From NCBI RefSeq assembly GCF_040144835.1, contig NZ_CP151632.1, positions 1,550,001 to 1,614,000 on the forward strand: a stretch of DNA of 64,000 nt. Direction: 5' to 3'. This document shows, piece after piece, positions 22,641 through 31,164 of this stretch. Each line of letters begins with the position of its first letter. The stretch's first letter is position 1. Origin of the DNA: Microbacterium sp. LWS13-1.2 (GTDB taxonomy: Bacteria > Actinomycetota > Actinomycetes > Actinomycetales > Microbacteriaceae). Under the pieces are notes generated by a model. It searched no databases, was not told the origin of the DNA, and saw only the letters and a list, made by a program, of their open reading frames with translations. Made by a program: the position numbers and the translations under genes.

Positions 22641-25241
22641 TCAGGTGCGACGTGCGAGCCGCACCACCACCGACTTCGAGGTCGGCGTTCCCGAGACGTC
22701 GGCGACGGAGTCCAGGGGCACCAGCACGTTCGTCTCCGGGTAGTACGCGGCGGCGTTGCCCCGAGGCGTGCGATAGGCGACGATGCGGAACTCCTCCGCC
22801 CGTCGCTCCTCGAGCGTGCCGTCCGGCCCCCTCCACTCCGACACGAGGTCGACGACGTCGTTCTCGGCGAAGCCCAGCGCGACGATGTCCTTGGCGTTCA
22901 CCAGCACGACCCGGCGCCCGCCGTGGATGCCGCGATACCGGTCGTCCTTGCCGTAGATCGTGGTGTTGTACTGGTCGTGCGAGCGCAGCGTCTGCAGCAG
23001 CAGGCGCCCGCGCGGGATCCGCGGATACTCCAGCGGGTTCACGGTGAACCGCGCCCTGCCGTCGGCCGTCGCGAAGCGGCGCGCATCGCGCGGTCCGTTC
23101 GGCAGGTGCAGCGTGCCGCCCTTGCCGATGCGCTCCTCGTAGTCGTCGAACCCGGGGATGACGCGCGCGATGTGGGCGCGGATGAGCGCGTAGTCCGCCT
23201 CGAGCGCCGCCCAGTCCGCGTGCGGGACGTTGGACGGATGCCGCAGACCAGCCGGATCGGGGCCGTCTGCGGTCTCGCGGTCGCTGTGGACCGGCGAGTG
23301 GGTGCCGTCGGACTCCTCGGCCGCGGTGCGCTCCGGGTACCCGCGGTCATGCCGCGTCGCGTCGCCCGCGGCATCCGTCACCGGCTCAGGTGATGTCACC
23401 GGCTCAGGACGATCCGCGCCCGCAACGTCCTTCTCCCGTGACATCACCTGATCTCGCGACGACGACGCCGCCGCCGACGAGGACGACGACGCTGACGTCC
23501 GACCGCCGGCGGCTGCGCCGGTACCCGCGGACCCGAAGACCAGGCCGCTCAGTCGAGCCACGATGGCGACCTCGCTGAGCAGCTCCTCCGACGGCGGGGC
23601 CAGGCGGCCGCGGGAGGCGTGGACGGCTCCCATGGAGTCCTCGACCGTGACCCGCTGCTCCTGGCCGCCGCGGCGGTCGCGGTCGGTGCGGCCCAGCGTC
23701 GGCAGGATGAGAGCGCGACGCCCCGTGACGACGTGGGAGCGGTTGAGCTTCGTGGAGACGTGCACGGTGAGTCCGACGCGCGACATGCCGGCCTCGACGA
23801 CCGCGGTGTCGGGGGTCGCGGACACGAAGTTGCCGCCCATGCTCATGAAGAACCGCACGCGGCCGTCGCGCATCGCGCGGATCGCGCCGACCGTGTCGAA
23901 GCCGTGCTCGCGCGGGGCGGCGAACGCGAACTCCGTGTCGAGGGCGTCGAGGAACGCCGCCGACGGCTTCTCGTAGATGCCCACGGTGCGATCGCCCTGC
24001 ACGTTGGAGTGCCCGCGCACGGGGCAGACGCCCGCGCCCGGGCGGCCGATGTTGCCCTGCAGCAGCAGCAGATTGACCACGTCGCGCAGCGTCGGCACCG
24101 AGTGCTTGTGCTGGGTGAGTCCCATCGCCCAGCAGACGATCGTCGCCTTCGACGTGCGCACGGTCTCGGCGACCCGCCGCAGCGACTTCTCGGGAAGACC
24201 CGTGGCGGTGACGAGGTCGCGCCACGAGGCATCCGCCATGGCCTGACGATACTCATCGAAGCCGCTGGTGTGCGCGGCGAGGAACTCGTGGTCGAGCACA
24301 CCCCCGTCGGCCTCCTCGGCCTCGAGGAGGTGCTTGCCGATCGCCTGGAACAGCGCCTGATCGCCGCCGAGGCGGATCTGCAGGAACTGGTCGGCGAGCT
24401 TGGTGCCGCCGAACGCGACGCCCCGCACCGTCTGCGGGTTCTCGAAGCGCATCAGTCCCGCCTCGGGCAGCGGGTTCACCGCGATGATCGTCGCCCCGCG
24501 CTGCTTCGCCTTCTCGAGCGCGACGAGCATGCGGGGGTGATTCGTGCCCGGGTTCTGCCCGGCGACGATGAGCAGGTCGGCGTCGTGGATGTCGTCGATC
24601 GAGACGGTCCCCTTGCCGATGCCGATCGTCTCCGTCAGCGCCGAGCCGGAGGACTCATGGCACATGTTGGAGCAGTCGGGCAGGTTGTTCGTGCCGAGGC
24701 CGCGCACCAGCAGCTGATACAGGAACGCCGCTTCGTTCGAGGTGCGGCCCGACGTGTAGAAGACCGCCTCATCGGGATCATCCAGCGTCCGCAGCTCATC
24801 CGCGACCAGGGCGAGCGCATCGTCCCACGAGATCGGCCGGTAGTGCGTCGCACCCTCTTCGAGCACCATCGGGTGGGTCAGCCGCCCCTGCTGGCCGAGC
24901 CACCAGTCGTCGTGGCCGCGCAGCGCGTCGAGCGAATGCGCGGCGAAGAAGTCCGGGCCGACCCGGCGCAGCGTCGCCTCCTCGGCGACGGCCTTGGCGC
25001 CGTTCTCGCAGAACTCCGCGATGTGCCGCTTGTCCTCCTCGGGCCACGCGCAGCCGGGGCAGTCGAACCCGTCCTTCTGGTTGACGCGCAGCAGCGTCTG
25101 CACCGACCGGGTCACACCCATCTGCTCGTTCGCGATCTCGAGCGCGTGCAGCACCGCGGGCACGCCGACGGCGACCTTCTTGGGCCGCGACACGTGAACG
25201 CGGGTCTCGTCGATATCGGCTCTCGGGGGCTTCGTCGCCAT
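22641..25241 (-). CDS. FdhF/YdeP-family molybdopterin oxidoreductase
   Basis: 866 residues, about 100 more than is usual for the family. Blocks: FDCPGCAWPEEDKRH (partial Fe-S cysteine motif), YTSGRTSNEAAFLYQL, DCSNMCHESSGSALTETIG (Cys-His pair at the Mo site), GQNPGTNHPRM, PVRGHSNVQGDRT, SMGGNFVSATPD and a C-terminal molydopterin dinucleotide domain (LLLQTLRSHDQYNTTIYG). It is a cytoplasmic oxidoreductase using Mo-bis-MGD; formate oxidation is possible but unproved, and no fdhD or diaphorase subunit is adjacent. Residues about 560-680 are a Ser-, Glu- and Pro-rich insert containing an inverted repeat. ATG start with GGAGGT and TAGCCT upstream. Confidence 0.85.
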   Translation of the reverse strand: MATKPPRADIDETRVHVSRPKKVAVGVPAVLHALEIANEQMGVTRSVQTLLRVNQKDGFDCPGCAWPEEDKRHIAEFCENGAKAVAEEATLRRVGPDFFAAHSLDALRGHDDWWLGQQGRLTHPMVLEEGATHYRPISWDDALALVADELRTLDDPDEAVFYTSGRTSNEAAFLYQLLVRGLGTNNLPDCSNMCHESSGSALTETIGIGKGTVSIDDIHDADLLIVAGQNPGTNHPRMLVALEKAKQRGATIIAVNPLPEAGLMRFENPQTVRGVAFGGTKLADQFLQIRLGGDQALFQAIGKHLLEAEEADGGVLDHEFLAAHTSGFDEYRQAMADASWRDLVTATGLPEKSLRRVAETVRTSKATIVCWAMGLTQHKHSVPTLRDVVNLLLLQGNIGRPGAGVCPVRGHSNVQGDRTVGIYEKPSAAFLDALDTEFAFAAPREHGFDTVGAIRAMRDGRVRFFMSMGGNFVSATPDTAVVEAGMSRVGLTVHVSTKLNRSHVVTGRRALILPTLGRTDRDRRGGQEQRVTVEDSMGAVHASRGRLAPPSEELLSEVAIVARLSGLVFGSAGTGAAAGGRTSASSSSSAAASSSRDQVMSREKDVAGADRPEPVTSPEPVTDAAGDATRHDRGYPERTAAEESDGTHSPVHSDRETADGPDPAGLRHPSNVPHADWAALEADYALIRAHIARVIPGFDDYEERIGKGGTLHLPNGPRDARRFATADGRARFTVNPLEYPRIPRGRLLLQTLRSHDQYNTTIYGKDDRYRGIHGGRRVVLVNAKDIVALGFAENDVVDLVSEWRGPDGTLEERRAEEFRIVAYRTPRGNAAAYYPETNVLVPLDSVADVSGTPTSKSVVVRLARRT
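23386..23451. repeat. Palindrome-bounded element inside the fdhF-type gene
   Basis: TCAGGTGATGTCAC (23386-23399) and GTGACATCACCTGA (23438-23451) are perfect 14-base inverted ends around 38 bases. A direct repeat GTCACCGGCTCAGG (23377-23390 and 23395-23408) overlaps the left end. The element encodes residues about 597-619 of a low-complexity insert that interrupts the conserved enzyme without breaking the frame. Confidence 0.75.
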
Positions 25242-25247
25242 ACCTCC

Positions 25248-25253
25248 AGGCTA
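25248..25253 (-). promoter_or_regulatory. Leaderless -10 box TAGCCT
   Basis: Minus-strand TAGCCT is six bases before the ATG at 25241; the intervening six bases read GGAGGT, so a ribosome site and the -10 geometry coexist. Confidence 0.55.
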
Positions 25254-25359
25254 TGCCTCGCACAGGCATCGAGGGCGCCTCACGACGCATGAGCGGTACG
25301 CCTTTGGATGACGGACGCGGCGGCCACCGGCATCCGTCCGTGAGCGTGTCACCGCGCGC

Positions 25360-25917
25360 TCAGCCGCCCCACCACGCACGCGCGGTGCCGCGCAGGTCGT
25401 CTCGTGCCACGGCCCCCTGCCCCGGCGCCGACACCGATGCCCGGGAGTCGGCAGACTCCGCCCGGTTGTCGCCCATGACCCAGACGGCACCCTCGGGCAC
25501 GGTGACGCGGAACGGGATGTCGCCGCCCGGCCGCACCGCGCCGGCATAGGCCTCCTCGACCGGCGCTCCGTTGAGGAGCAACCGGCCTGTGCCCGCCTCG
25601 CAGCACACGACCACGTCGCCCGCGACGCCGACGACCCGCTTCACGAGGAGCGCGCTCTGCGTACCCGACCATCCTTCGCGGTCGACGAGGAGCACCACGT
25701 CGCCGCGCCCAGGCGGGCTCCACCGGTCGAACAGCACCGTGTCACCGCTGTGCAGCGTCGGGTTCATCGAGTCGTTGCGCACCGTCGCGACACCGAAGGC
25801 CGCGGTGAGCGAGAGCGCTGCGCCGGCGGGGACGAGAAGGGCTGCGAGCCAGAAGAGCGCCCGCCGCCTGCCGCCGAGCGATCGGCCGACCGCCGCCGAG
25901 CCGGCGACGACCGTCAC
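25360..25917 (-). CDS. lepB: Signal peptidase I (S26 family)
   Basis: 185 residues. One N-terminal membrane helix (about 20-44), then RNDSMNPTLHSGD with the nucleophile Ser50, LLVKRVVGVAGD with the general-base Lys93, and WVMGDNRAESADSR. All three type I signal peptidase boxes are present; the protein is short, as in actinobacterial S26 paralogues with dedicated clients. GTG start overlaps the stop of the DUF305 gene (GTGA at 25914-25917), so the two are co-translated. It cleaves signal peptides of secreted proteins; the client is not known. Confidence 0.9.
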   Translation of the reverse strand: MTVVAGSAAVGRSLGGRRRALFWLAALLVPAGAALSLTAAFGVATVRNDSMNPTLHSGDTVLFDRWSPPGRGDVVLLVDREGWSGTQSALLVKRVVGVAGDVVVCCEAGTGRLLLNGAPVEEAYAGAVRPGGDIPFRVTVPEGAVWVMGDNRAESADSRASVSAPGQGAVARDDLRGTARAWWGG

Positions 25918-26600
25918 GGCGCCTCGGCGAGCAGCGCCGTCATCGCCGCGATCTCGCGCTGCTGCTCGACGAGCACGTGCTTGCCGGATGAGCGCACGTA
26001 CGCATTGGATCCCTCGCGGACCGCGCTCTCGGCCATCTCGAGCGCGCCCTCGTGATGCGCGATCATCAGGTCGAGGAACATCCGGTCGGCGGCGCCGCCC
26101 TCGGCGGCGTCGAGGGCGGCGAGCTGCTCGGCGCTCGCCATGCCCTTCATCTGCGTGTGCGGGTGGTCTCCGCATCCGGCCGGCACCGCTCCAGCGGCGG
26201 GCTGCGTGCCACCGTGCCCATCGTGCCCACCGCTCGAACCGCCGGCGGGGATCGCTCCGCGCCACGCGTTCTGCCATGCCCGCATCGTCTCGATCTCGGC
26301 GGCCTGGTCGGCCACGATGAACTCGGCGAGCGCCTGCGTGCGCTCGCGGACCCCCGAGGCGCCCAGCACGAGTCTGCTGAGCTCGAGCGCCTGTTCGTGG
26401 TGCGGGATCATGCCCTCGATGTAGCAGTGGTCCTCGACGGTCGGGTAGGCGGCGGTGGCGGCATCCGTCCTCGCGCCTGCTGAGGCGGCCTGCGGCGCCG
26501 AGTCGGCACCCGTCGTCAGGCTGAGCCCCACGGCCCCGGCCGCGACGATCGCGGTGGAGAGGGCGAGCACGACGCCGAGGGCGGCGATACGACTGCGCAT
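25914..26600 (-). CDS. DUF305 family secreted protein
   Basis: 228 residues with an N-terminal signal/anchor helix (about 5-28) and two HH-containing four-helix repeats: EDHCYIEGMIPHHEQALEL and FLDLMIAHHEGALEMA. A His/Gly-rich spacer (GGHDGHGG) lies between them. DUF305 is a ferritin-like helical domain whose paired histidines suggest metal binding, often linked to copper handling. It is the first of three DUF305 proteins in the window and is translationally coupled to a signal peptidase. ATG with GGACCTCCCC-type upstream sequence after AAAGG. Confidence 0.87.
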   Translation of the reverse strand: MRSRIAALGVVLALSTAIVAAGAVGLSLTTGADSAPQAASAGARTDAATAAYPTVEDHCYIEGMIPHHEQALELSRLVLGASGVRERTQALAEFIVADQAAEIETMRAWQNAWRGAIPAGGSSGGHDGHGGTQPAAGAVPAGCGDHPHTQMKGMASAEQLAALDAAEGGAADRMFLDLMIAHHEGALEMAESAVREGSNAYVRSSGKHVLVEQQREIAAMTALLAEAP

Positions 26601-26701
26601 GGGGAGGTCCTTTCAGCTCCGGATGCCGCGGGCGGAGGTCTCCGCGACACGGGGGTCCCGCGGGACGACGCGACCGGCGCGTCGCCCCGCGGGCGGGGGG
26701 G

Positions 26702-28609
26702 TCAGGCCGCGGCCTGTCCCTTGGCCGCCTGCTGGCGGCGCAGGTGCCACGACGTGGCCGCGAGTCCGGCTCCTGCCACCAGGAGCAGAACGCCCGACAG
26801 CGCCCAGTTGTTCGCGTCGGTCCCGGTCGTCGCGAGTGCGCCGAAGATCGCCGCGGGCGACGCGGACGCCACCGTGAACGATCCCTGGGCGACGGCCGAC
26901 GAGGTCTGCCCGGTAAGGACCAGCGAGTGCTCGCCGGCGGGCGTGTCGGAGGGCACTACGAACTGGACGCTCACGACGCCCTCGCTGTCGGCGACGAACG
27001 TGCCGACGTCGACGGGGTCGGAGTGCATCACGGCGCTCACGGTCTCACCGGGGGTGAAGCCGCTTGCGGTCGCCGACTGTGCGGCGCCGGGGGCGACCTC
27101 GGCGCTGCCGAAGGTCACCGGCGCGGCTGCGGGCGCCGTCGAGCCCCCGTTGCCGTTTCCGTTCCCATTGCCGTTGCCGTTCCCGTTCCCGTTGCCGTTC
27201 CCGTTGCCGTTCCCGTTCCCGGACTCGGTGGGCGTCGGCGTGGGCTCCGTGGTGGGCTCGGTCGTCGGGGTGGGCGTCGGCGACGCGGTGGGCGTCGGCG
27301 TGATGTTCGGGTTCGGCACCCCGCGCATGTCGCCGTTGACCCACTTGCGGCCCTCGGGGATGTTCGGGTTCTGCGCCGCGAAATCACGCGGGTAGAGGGT
27401 GAAACCCTGCCAGTGGATCGGCATCGGGCTCTGGTCCTCGTCGCGGTTGATGTGATGGAAGCCCACGTTCACCCATGCCACCGGGTCGGCGAGCGTCTCG
27501 CCGTCGGCGATGTAGTCGCTGACCATCTGCCCCGCCTTCGACGGGATCAGGTTGTGGCTGGCGTGGATCTCATCCGACTTGGCCGACGTGAACGCGATGT
27601 CGTAGTCGGTCTCGGGGTTGAGGTTGTACGCCTGGTCGCGCGGCACGATGATCTCGTACGAGCGGGCGTGGCCGTCGGCGTTGATGCTCTCGGGGTTCAC
27701 GACCCGGTATGCCTCGCGGTTCGAGCCCATCGTCTTGGTCTCGTTCGTGATCTGCGTGAGCTGCGTCTCGAGGATCGCGGTGTGACCCGTGTCACCCGTC
27801 GTGCCGTACTCGCCGGTCGGCGTGGTCGCGAACTTCTCGACCAGCTGGGTGGCCCCGGAATCGATGCCGAAGTCCACGCGCCAGAACGCCGAATGGTAGT
27901 GGTTGACCGCGAAGTCCTCCTGGCTCGGGGCGATCGGCCACCCCTGGTTCACGACGTCGACGTAGTCGTTGGGCGACAGGTCGCCCGTGGCGCCGAGGCG
28001 CACCGAGATCTCGCCGTCGTCGTGGAACCGGTACTCGGTCTGGTACTCGTACCAGCCGATGCGCGACACGCTGTGCAGCACGAGGTCTGTGCCCTGCGCG
28101 GCGTACAGTGCGTCGCCCGTGATGTTCGACCGGTACGCGAGACCCGAGTCCTCTTCGCCGATGCAGACCGCGGCGATGTCGCCGCGGGCCGGGTCCGCCC
28201 ACGCGTTGCGCACCTCGCCGACCGGGCAGTCGACGGCCTCGATGGCCTGCAGGCGGCGCCCGCCCACCTGGTAGGTCGTCACGTCGTTGTACTCGGTGGC
28301 GCCGGTGTCGTACGGCACGTTGAGCTGGGCGAGCGCGATCGAGTCGAGCACGAGGATCGGCGCCGCGTCGTCGCGCGGCTGGTAGGCGATCTTGTCCAGG
28401 ACCAGGCCGCGGTAGGTGTCGAGGCGCCAGCACATCTGCCAGCTGGATCCGGACTCGAGGGTCTTCGAGACGAGGGAGTCGCCGGAGCAGGATGCCTCGG
28501 TGACCGTCTGGGCGGACGCCGCCGCGGGTGCGGACAGCACGAGGCCGCCCGCCAGCAGCACCATCGCGGTGCCCGCGCCGAGAAGCCGGCGGAGGGGGTT
28601 TCGTTTCAT
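26702..28609 (-). CDS. Copper amine oxidase-like catalytic domain, cell-wall anchored
   Basis: 635 residues from ATG 28609; an ATG at 28630 overlapping the upstream stop (ATGA) is an alternative. Sec signal peptide to about residue 33. Residues 35-440 resemble the C-terminal domain of copper amine oxidases: copper ligands fit H237 and H239 (NHYHSAFWRVD) and H386 (GFHHINRDED), and TLYPRDFAAQNPN matches the family end. The cofactor tyrosine motif N-Y-D/E appears as W186-Y187-E188, and the base motif DxG appears as YQVGG, so activity is doubtful. A PT-rich linker and a (GN)n tract follow, then a beta-domain, LATTG (592-596), a helix and a basic tail: a sortase substrate. Confidence 0.75.
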   Translation of the reverse strand: MKRNPLRRLLGAGTAMVLLAGGLVLSAPAAASAQTVTEASCSGDSLVSKTLESGSSWQMCWRLDTYRGLVLDKIAYQPRDDAAPILVLDSIALAQLNVPYDTGATEYNDVTTYQVGGRRLQAIEAVDCPVGEVRNAWADPARGDIAAVCIGEEDSGLAYRSNITGDALYAAQGTDLVLHSVSRIGWYEYQTEYRFHDDGEISVRLGATGDLSPNDYVDVVNQGWPIAPSQEDFAVNHYHSAFWRVDFGIDSGATQLVEKFATTPTGEYGTTGDTGHTAILETQLTQITNETKTMGSNREAYRVVNPESINADGHARSYEIIVPRDQAYNLNPETDYDIAFTSAKSDEIHASHNLIPSKAGQMVSDYIADGETLADPVAWVNVGFHHINRDEDQSPMPIHWQGFTLYPRDFAAQNPNIPEGRKWVNGDMRGVPNPNITPTPTASPTPTPTTEPTTEPTPTPTESGNGNGNGNGNGNGNGNGNGNGNGNGGSTAPAAAPVTFGSAEVAPGAAQSATASGFTPGETVSAVMHSDPVDVGTFVADSEGVVSVQFVVPSDTPAGEHSLVLTGQTSSAVAQGSFTVASASPAAIFGALATTGTDANNWALSGVLLLVAGAGLAATSWHLRRQQAAKGQAAA

Positions 28610-28626
28610 CGGGAGGGTCTCCAAGG

Positions 28627-29472
28627 TCATGAGATGGACAGGACGGCCCGCGTCGACAGGTTGACGACGTAGGTGCTGGTGGTGAGGAAGGCGCCGCCGT
28701 CGACCTGGGCGAGCAGCTGCACGCACCGGTCGACGCCGCACGACTCGGCACCGAAGGATCCGGCATCCGTGACGAACGAGTGGGCGGTGAGGAGGACCTC
28801 GGCGGATGCCGGGGTCAGGACCGAGCCGCCGGTGAGCGCGGCGAACTCGTCGACGACGGGCTGGGCCGCGTCGGAGTCGAGCAGCAGCTCCCACGCGAGC
28901 GAGGTCTCGGCATCCGTCGGAGCGGGCTGCGTGCCCGAGGCGCGGTCCACGGACTCGACCGCCCCGTTCGTCGCGTTGACGATCATGCTGACCGTCTCGT
29001 TGGTGGCGTAGTCGTAGTACAGGGAGATCAGGCGCCGCTGTCCGTCGGAATACGCCTGCGGGTCGGCCACGTCGGTGGAGAGGAACTGCAGTCCCGGCTC
29101 GCCGAACACGTCCTCGCCGGCCGCGAACGCCGCGTCCTGAGCGCCGACGAAGCGCACGTACTCGACCTCGGCTCCCGAGAGCGCGTCGTAGGCGGCCGCG
29201 ATCGTCGCGGGCTTGGCGACCTCCTCCGCCTTCTCGGGTGCGTCTTCGTCCGTGCTGTCGGCGGCGATGGGGGTGGATGCCGTGATCTCGGGCGACGAGG
29301 TCGCCTGTACGGCGGTCTGCGTCGCGAAGAGGAGGGCGACGGCGGCGGCCGCGGCGGCGACCACGGAGCCGATGCCGAGGGCGCGCGGTGTGAGCAGTCG
29401 GCCGCGCAGTGCCGGCCGCTGTCGCGAGGGGGGCGGCGAGTCCCCCTCGGGAGAGAGCTGTTGTTCGGTCAC
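28627..29472 (-). CDS. Membrane-anchored protein resembling copper amine oxidase N-domains
   Basis: 281 residues from a GTG with AAAGGAATCCC upstream. A basic cytoplasmic N-terminus of about 35 residues, one membrane helix (about 35-55), then an acidic linker. The rest (GLQFLSTDVADPQAYSDGQR, LISLYYDYATNETVSMIVNA, then CVQLLAQVDGG) has the pattern of the D2/D3 cystatin-like domains that precede the catalytic domain in ordinary amine oxidases. The next gene encodes that catalytic domain, so the pair looks like one enzyme split in two genes. This is inference from weak similarity; with no such match it is a hypothetical membrane protein. Its stop overlaps ATG 28630 of the next gene. Confidence 0.6.
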   Translation of the reverse strand: MTEQQLSPEGDSPPPSRQRPALRGRLLTPRALGIGSVVAAAAAAVALLFATQTAVQATSSPEITASTPIAADSTDEDAPEKAEEVAKPATIAAAYDALSGAEVEYVRFVGAQDAAFAAGEDVFGEPGLQFLSTDVADPQAYSDGQRRLISLYYDYATNETVSMIVNATNGAVESVDRASGTQPAPTDAETSLAWELLLDSDAAQPVVDEFAALTGGSVLTPASAEVLLTAHSFVTDAGSFGAESCGVDRCVQLLAQVDGGAFLTTSTYVVNLSTRAVLSIS

Positions 29473-29724
29473 GGGATTCCTTTCGAGGGCGATGACGCGG
29501 CTCGCACCCGCGTCGGGGCCGATTCTTCGCCCGCGCCGTTTCCCCGCCGTGTGGCGTCGCGAACGCCGAGCGAAATCCTGATGAGACGACGACGGCCGAT
29601 CCCGGCCCGCTGATCTCACGCCGTGTCACGCGGCGGAAACACGGGCCGCCTTTTCCGGCAACGCGCGCCCGGTAGCGTCGCGGCCAGCCGCACCGCGGCG
29701 AGCGCCGGGCACCGAGGAGGACGC

Positions 29725-31164
29725 GTGAGCACTGCACTCGCGGACGCGATCGAGCGGGCGCGGCCGAGGAACGATCTCGGGTCCAGCTCGCCCTTCGCGG
29801 GCCTGCACCGTCGCCACGCGCGCACGATCGACGTGGTCGCGCAGTCGGTAGCGGCCACCGCGCCCGCCGGCGTCCTGCTGATCCACCCCGCCGCCGCCTA
29901 CGCGCGCAGCGGATCGTTCGCGTTCCTCGACATCGCGATCACGATCACCCTCGTCGTGGGCGTCGGCCTCGTCATCGGCATGTTCGCGCGGCGCATCGCG
30001 AGCACGGGCTCGCTGTACACGTTCGCGGCGCGCGGCCTCGGCTCCCACGTCGGCCTCGTCACCGGCGCCGCCCTGGGCATCGGCTACCTCGCCGTCGCCA
30101 TGAACACGCTGGCGTCGGGCTCGCAGCGACTCGCGGACCTTCTCAGCGGCGGCGCCGCTCCCCCGTGGCTCGTCGTCGTCCTCATCACCGTGTTCGGCGG
30201 CATCATCGCGCTGGTCGTCGCCCGCGGACTCCGGATGTCCACCCGCATGCTGCTGGTGCTCGAGTCGATCGCGGTGGCGACGGTGCTGGTCCTGTCGATC
30301 GCCGCCCTCAGCCTCACCCGGTGGGATCTGGGGCTGCTCGTCCCGCGCCCCTCGGACTTCTCGCTCGAGGCGATCATCACGGGCGTCGCCTTCGCCCTCA
30401 TCGGCTTCGTCGGCTTCGAGAGCGGCGCCGCCCTCGGGCCGGAGACACGTCGTCCGTTCGCGGCGGTGCCGCGCGCGGTGATGGTGAGCGTGGGCGCGAC
30501 GGGACTGGTGATGCTGGTCGGGACGGCCGCGCAGCTGTCGATCGTGGCGGAGCGGCCAGGCGCGGCATCCCTCGCCGCCGTGACGGGCCTGTCCGGCCTC
30601 ATCGACGTGATCGTGGCGATCTCGTTCCTCGCCTGCGCCCTGGCGATGACGAACGCCGCGACGCGGCTCGGCTTCGCGATGAGCCGCGAGGGCCTGCTGC
30701 CGGTGGTCTTCGGCCGGGTGTCGGGTCGCGGCGTGCCGGCGGTCGCCGGCGTGCTGCTCACGACGGTGGTGACGGCGGTTCCGATCGCGATCCTCGCTGT
30801 CGGCGGCAGCCGTCAGGACATGCGGATCGTGACCTCGCCGGCGTCGATCATCGGCTTCGTGCTGGCGTACGCACTGGTGTGCGCGGCGGCGCCGGTGTTC
30901 CTCGCGCGCATCGGCGAGCTCACGGTGCGCGCCGTGGTGGTCAGCGCACTCCCCCTGGCCGGCCTCTTGTGCGTGCTGGGGTTCTACCTCGCCGCGACAC
31001 TGCGCGACAATCCCGGCGGGCTGCTGTGGACGGCCGGGATCCTCACCGTCGTCGTCGGCGCCGGCGCGCTGCGGCTGGCACGCCACCCGCGCGTGGCCGC
31101 GCGGATCGGCGTGCATGACTGGCCGATCGACTCGGACTGCATCGAAGGGCCGGCCCGGTCGTGA
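29725..31164 (+). CDS. APC family amino acid/amine permease
   Basis: 479 residues with about twelve membrane helices. The N-terminal region HARTIDVVAQSVAATAPAGVLL and FVGFESGAALGPETRRPFAAVPRAV (helix 6 region) are typical of the amino acid-polyamine-organocation superfamily. GTG start with GAGGAGG four bases upstream; TAGCGT at 29673-29678 is a candidate -10. It overlaps the IclR gene by GTGA. Beside an amine-oxidase-like pair, an amine or amino acid substrate is plausible, but that is inference. Confidence 0.85.
   Translation: MSTALADAIERARPRNDLGSSSPFAGLHRRHARTIDVVAQSVAATAPAGVLLIHPAAAYARSGSFAFLDIAITITLVVGVGLVIGMFARRIASTGSLYTFAARGLGSHVGLVTGAALGIGYLAVAMNTLASGSQRLADLLSGGAAPPWLVVVLITVFGGIIALVVARGLRMSTRMLLVLESIAVATVLVLSIAALSLTRWDLGLLVPRPSDFSLEAIITGVAFALIGFVGFESGAALGPETRRPFAAVPRAVMVSVGATGLVMLVGTAAQLSIVAERPGAASLAAVTGLSGLIDVIVAISFLACALAMTNAATRLGFAMSREGLLPVVFGRVSGRGVPAVAGVLLTTVVTAVPIAILAVGGSRQDMRIVTSPASIIGFVLAYALVCAAAPVFLARIGELTVRAVVVSALPLAGLLCVLGFYLAATLRDNPGGLLWTAGILTVVVGAGALRLARHPRVAARIGVHDWPIDSDCIEGPARS

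Noticed and set aside
28610..29737. Longer N-terminus of the amine-oxidase-like gene (open to 29737)
   Set aside because: The extra 376 codons are an out-of-frame shadow of the upstream 281-residue gene; a signal peptide begins exactly at the chosen start.
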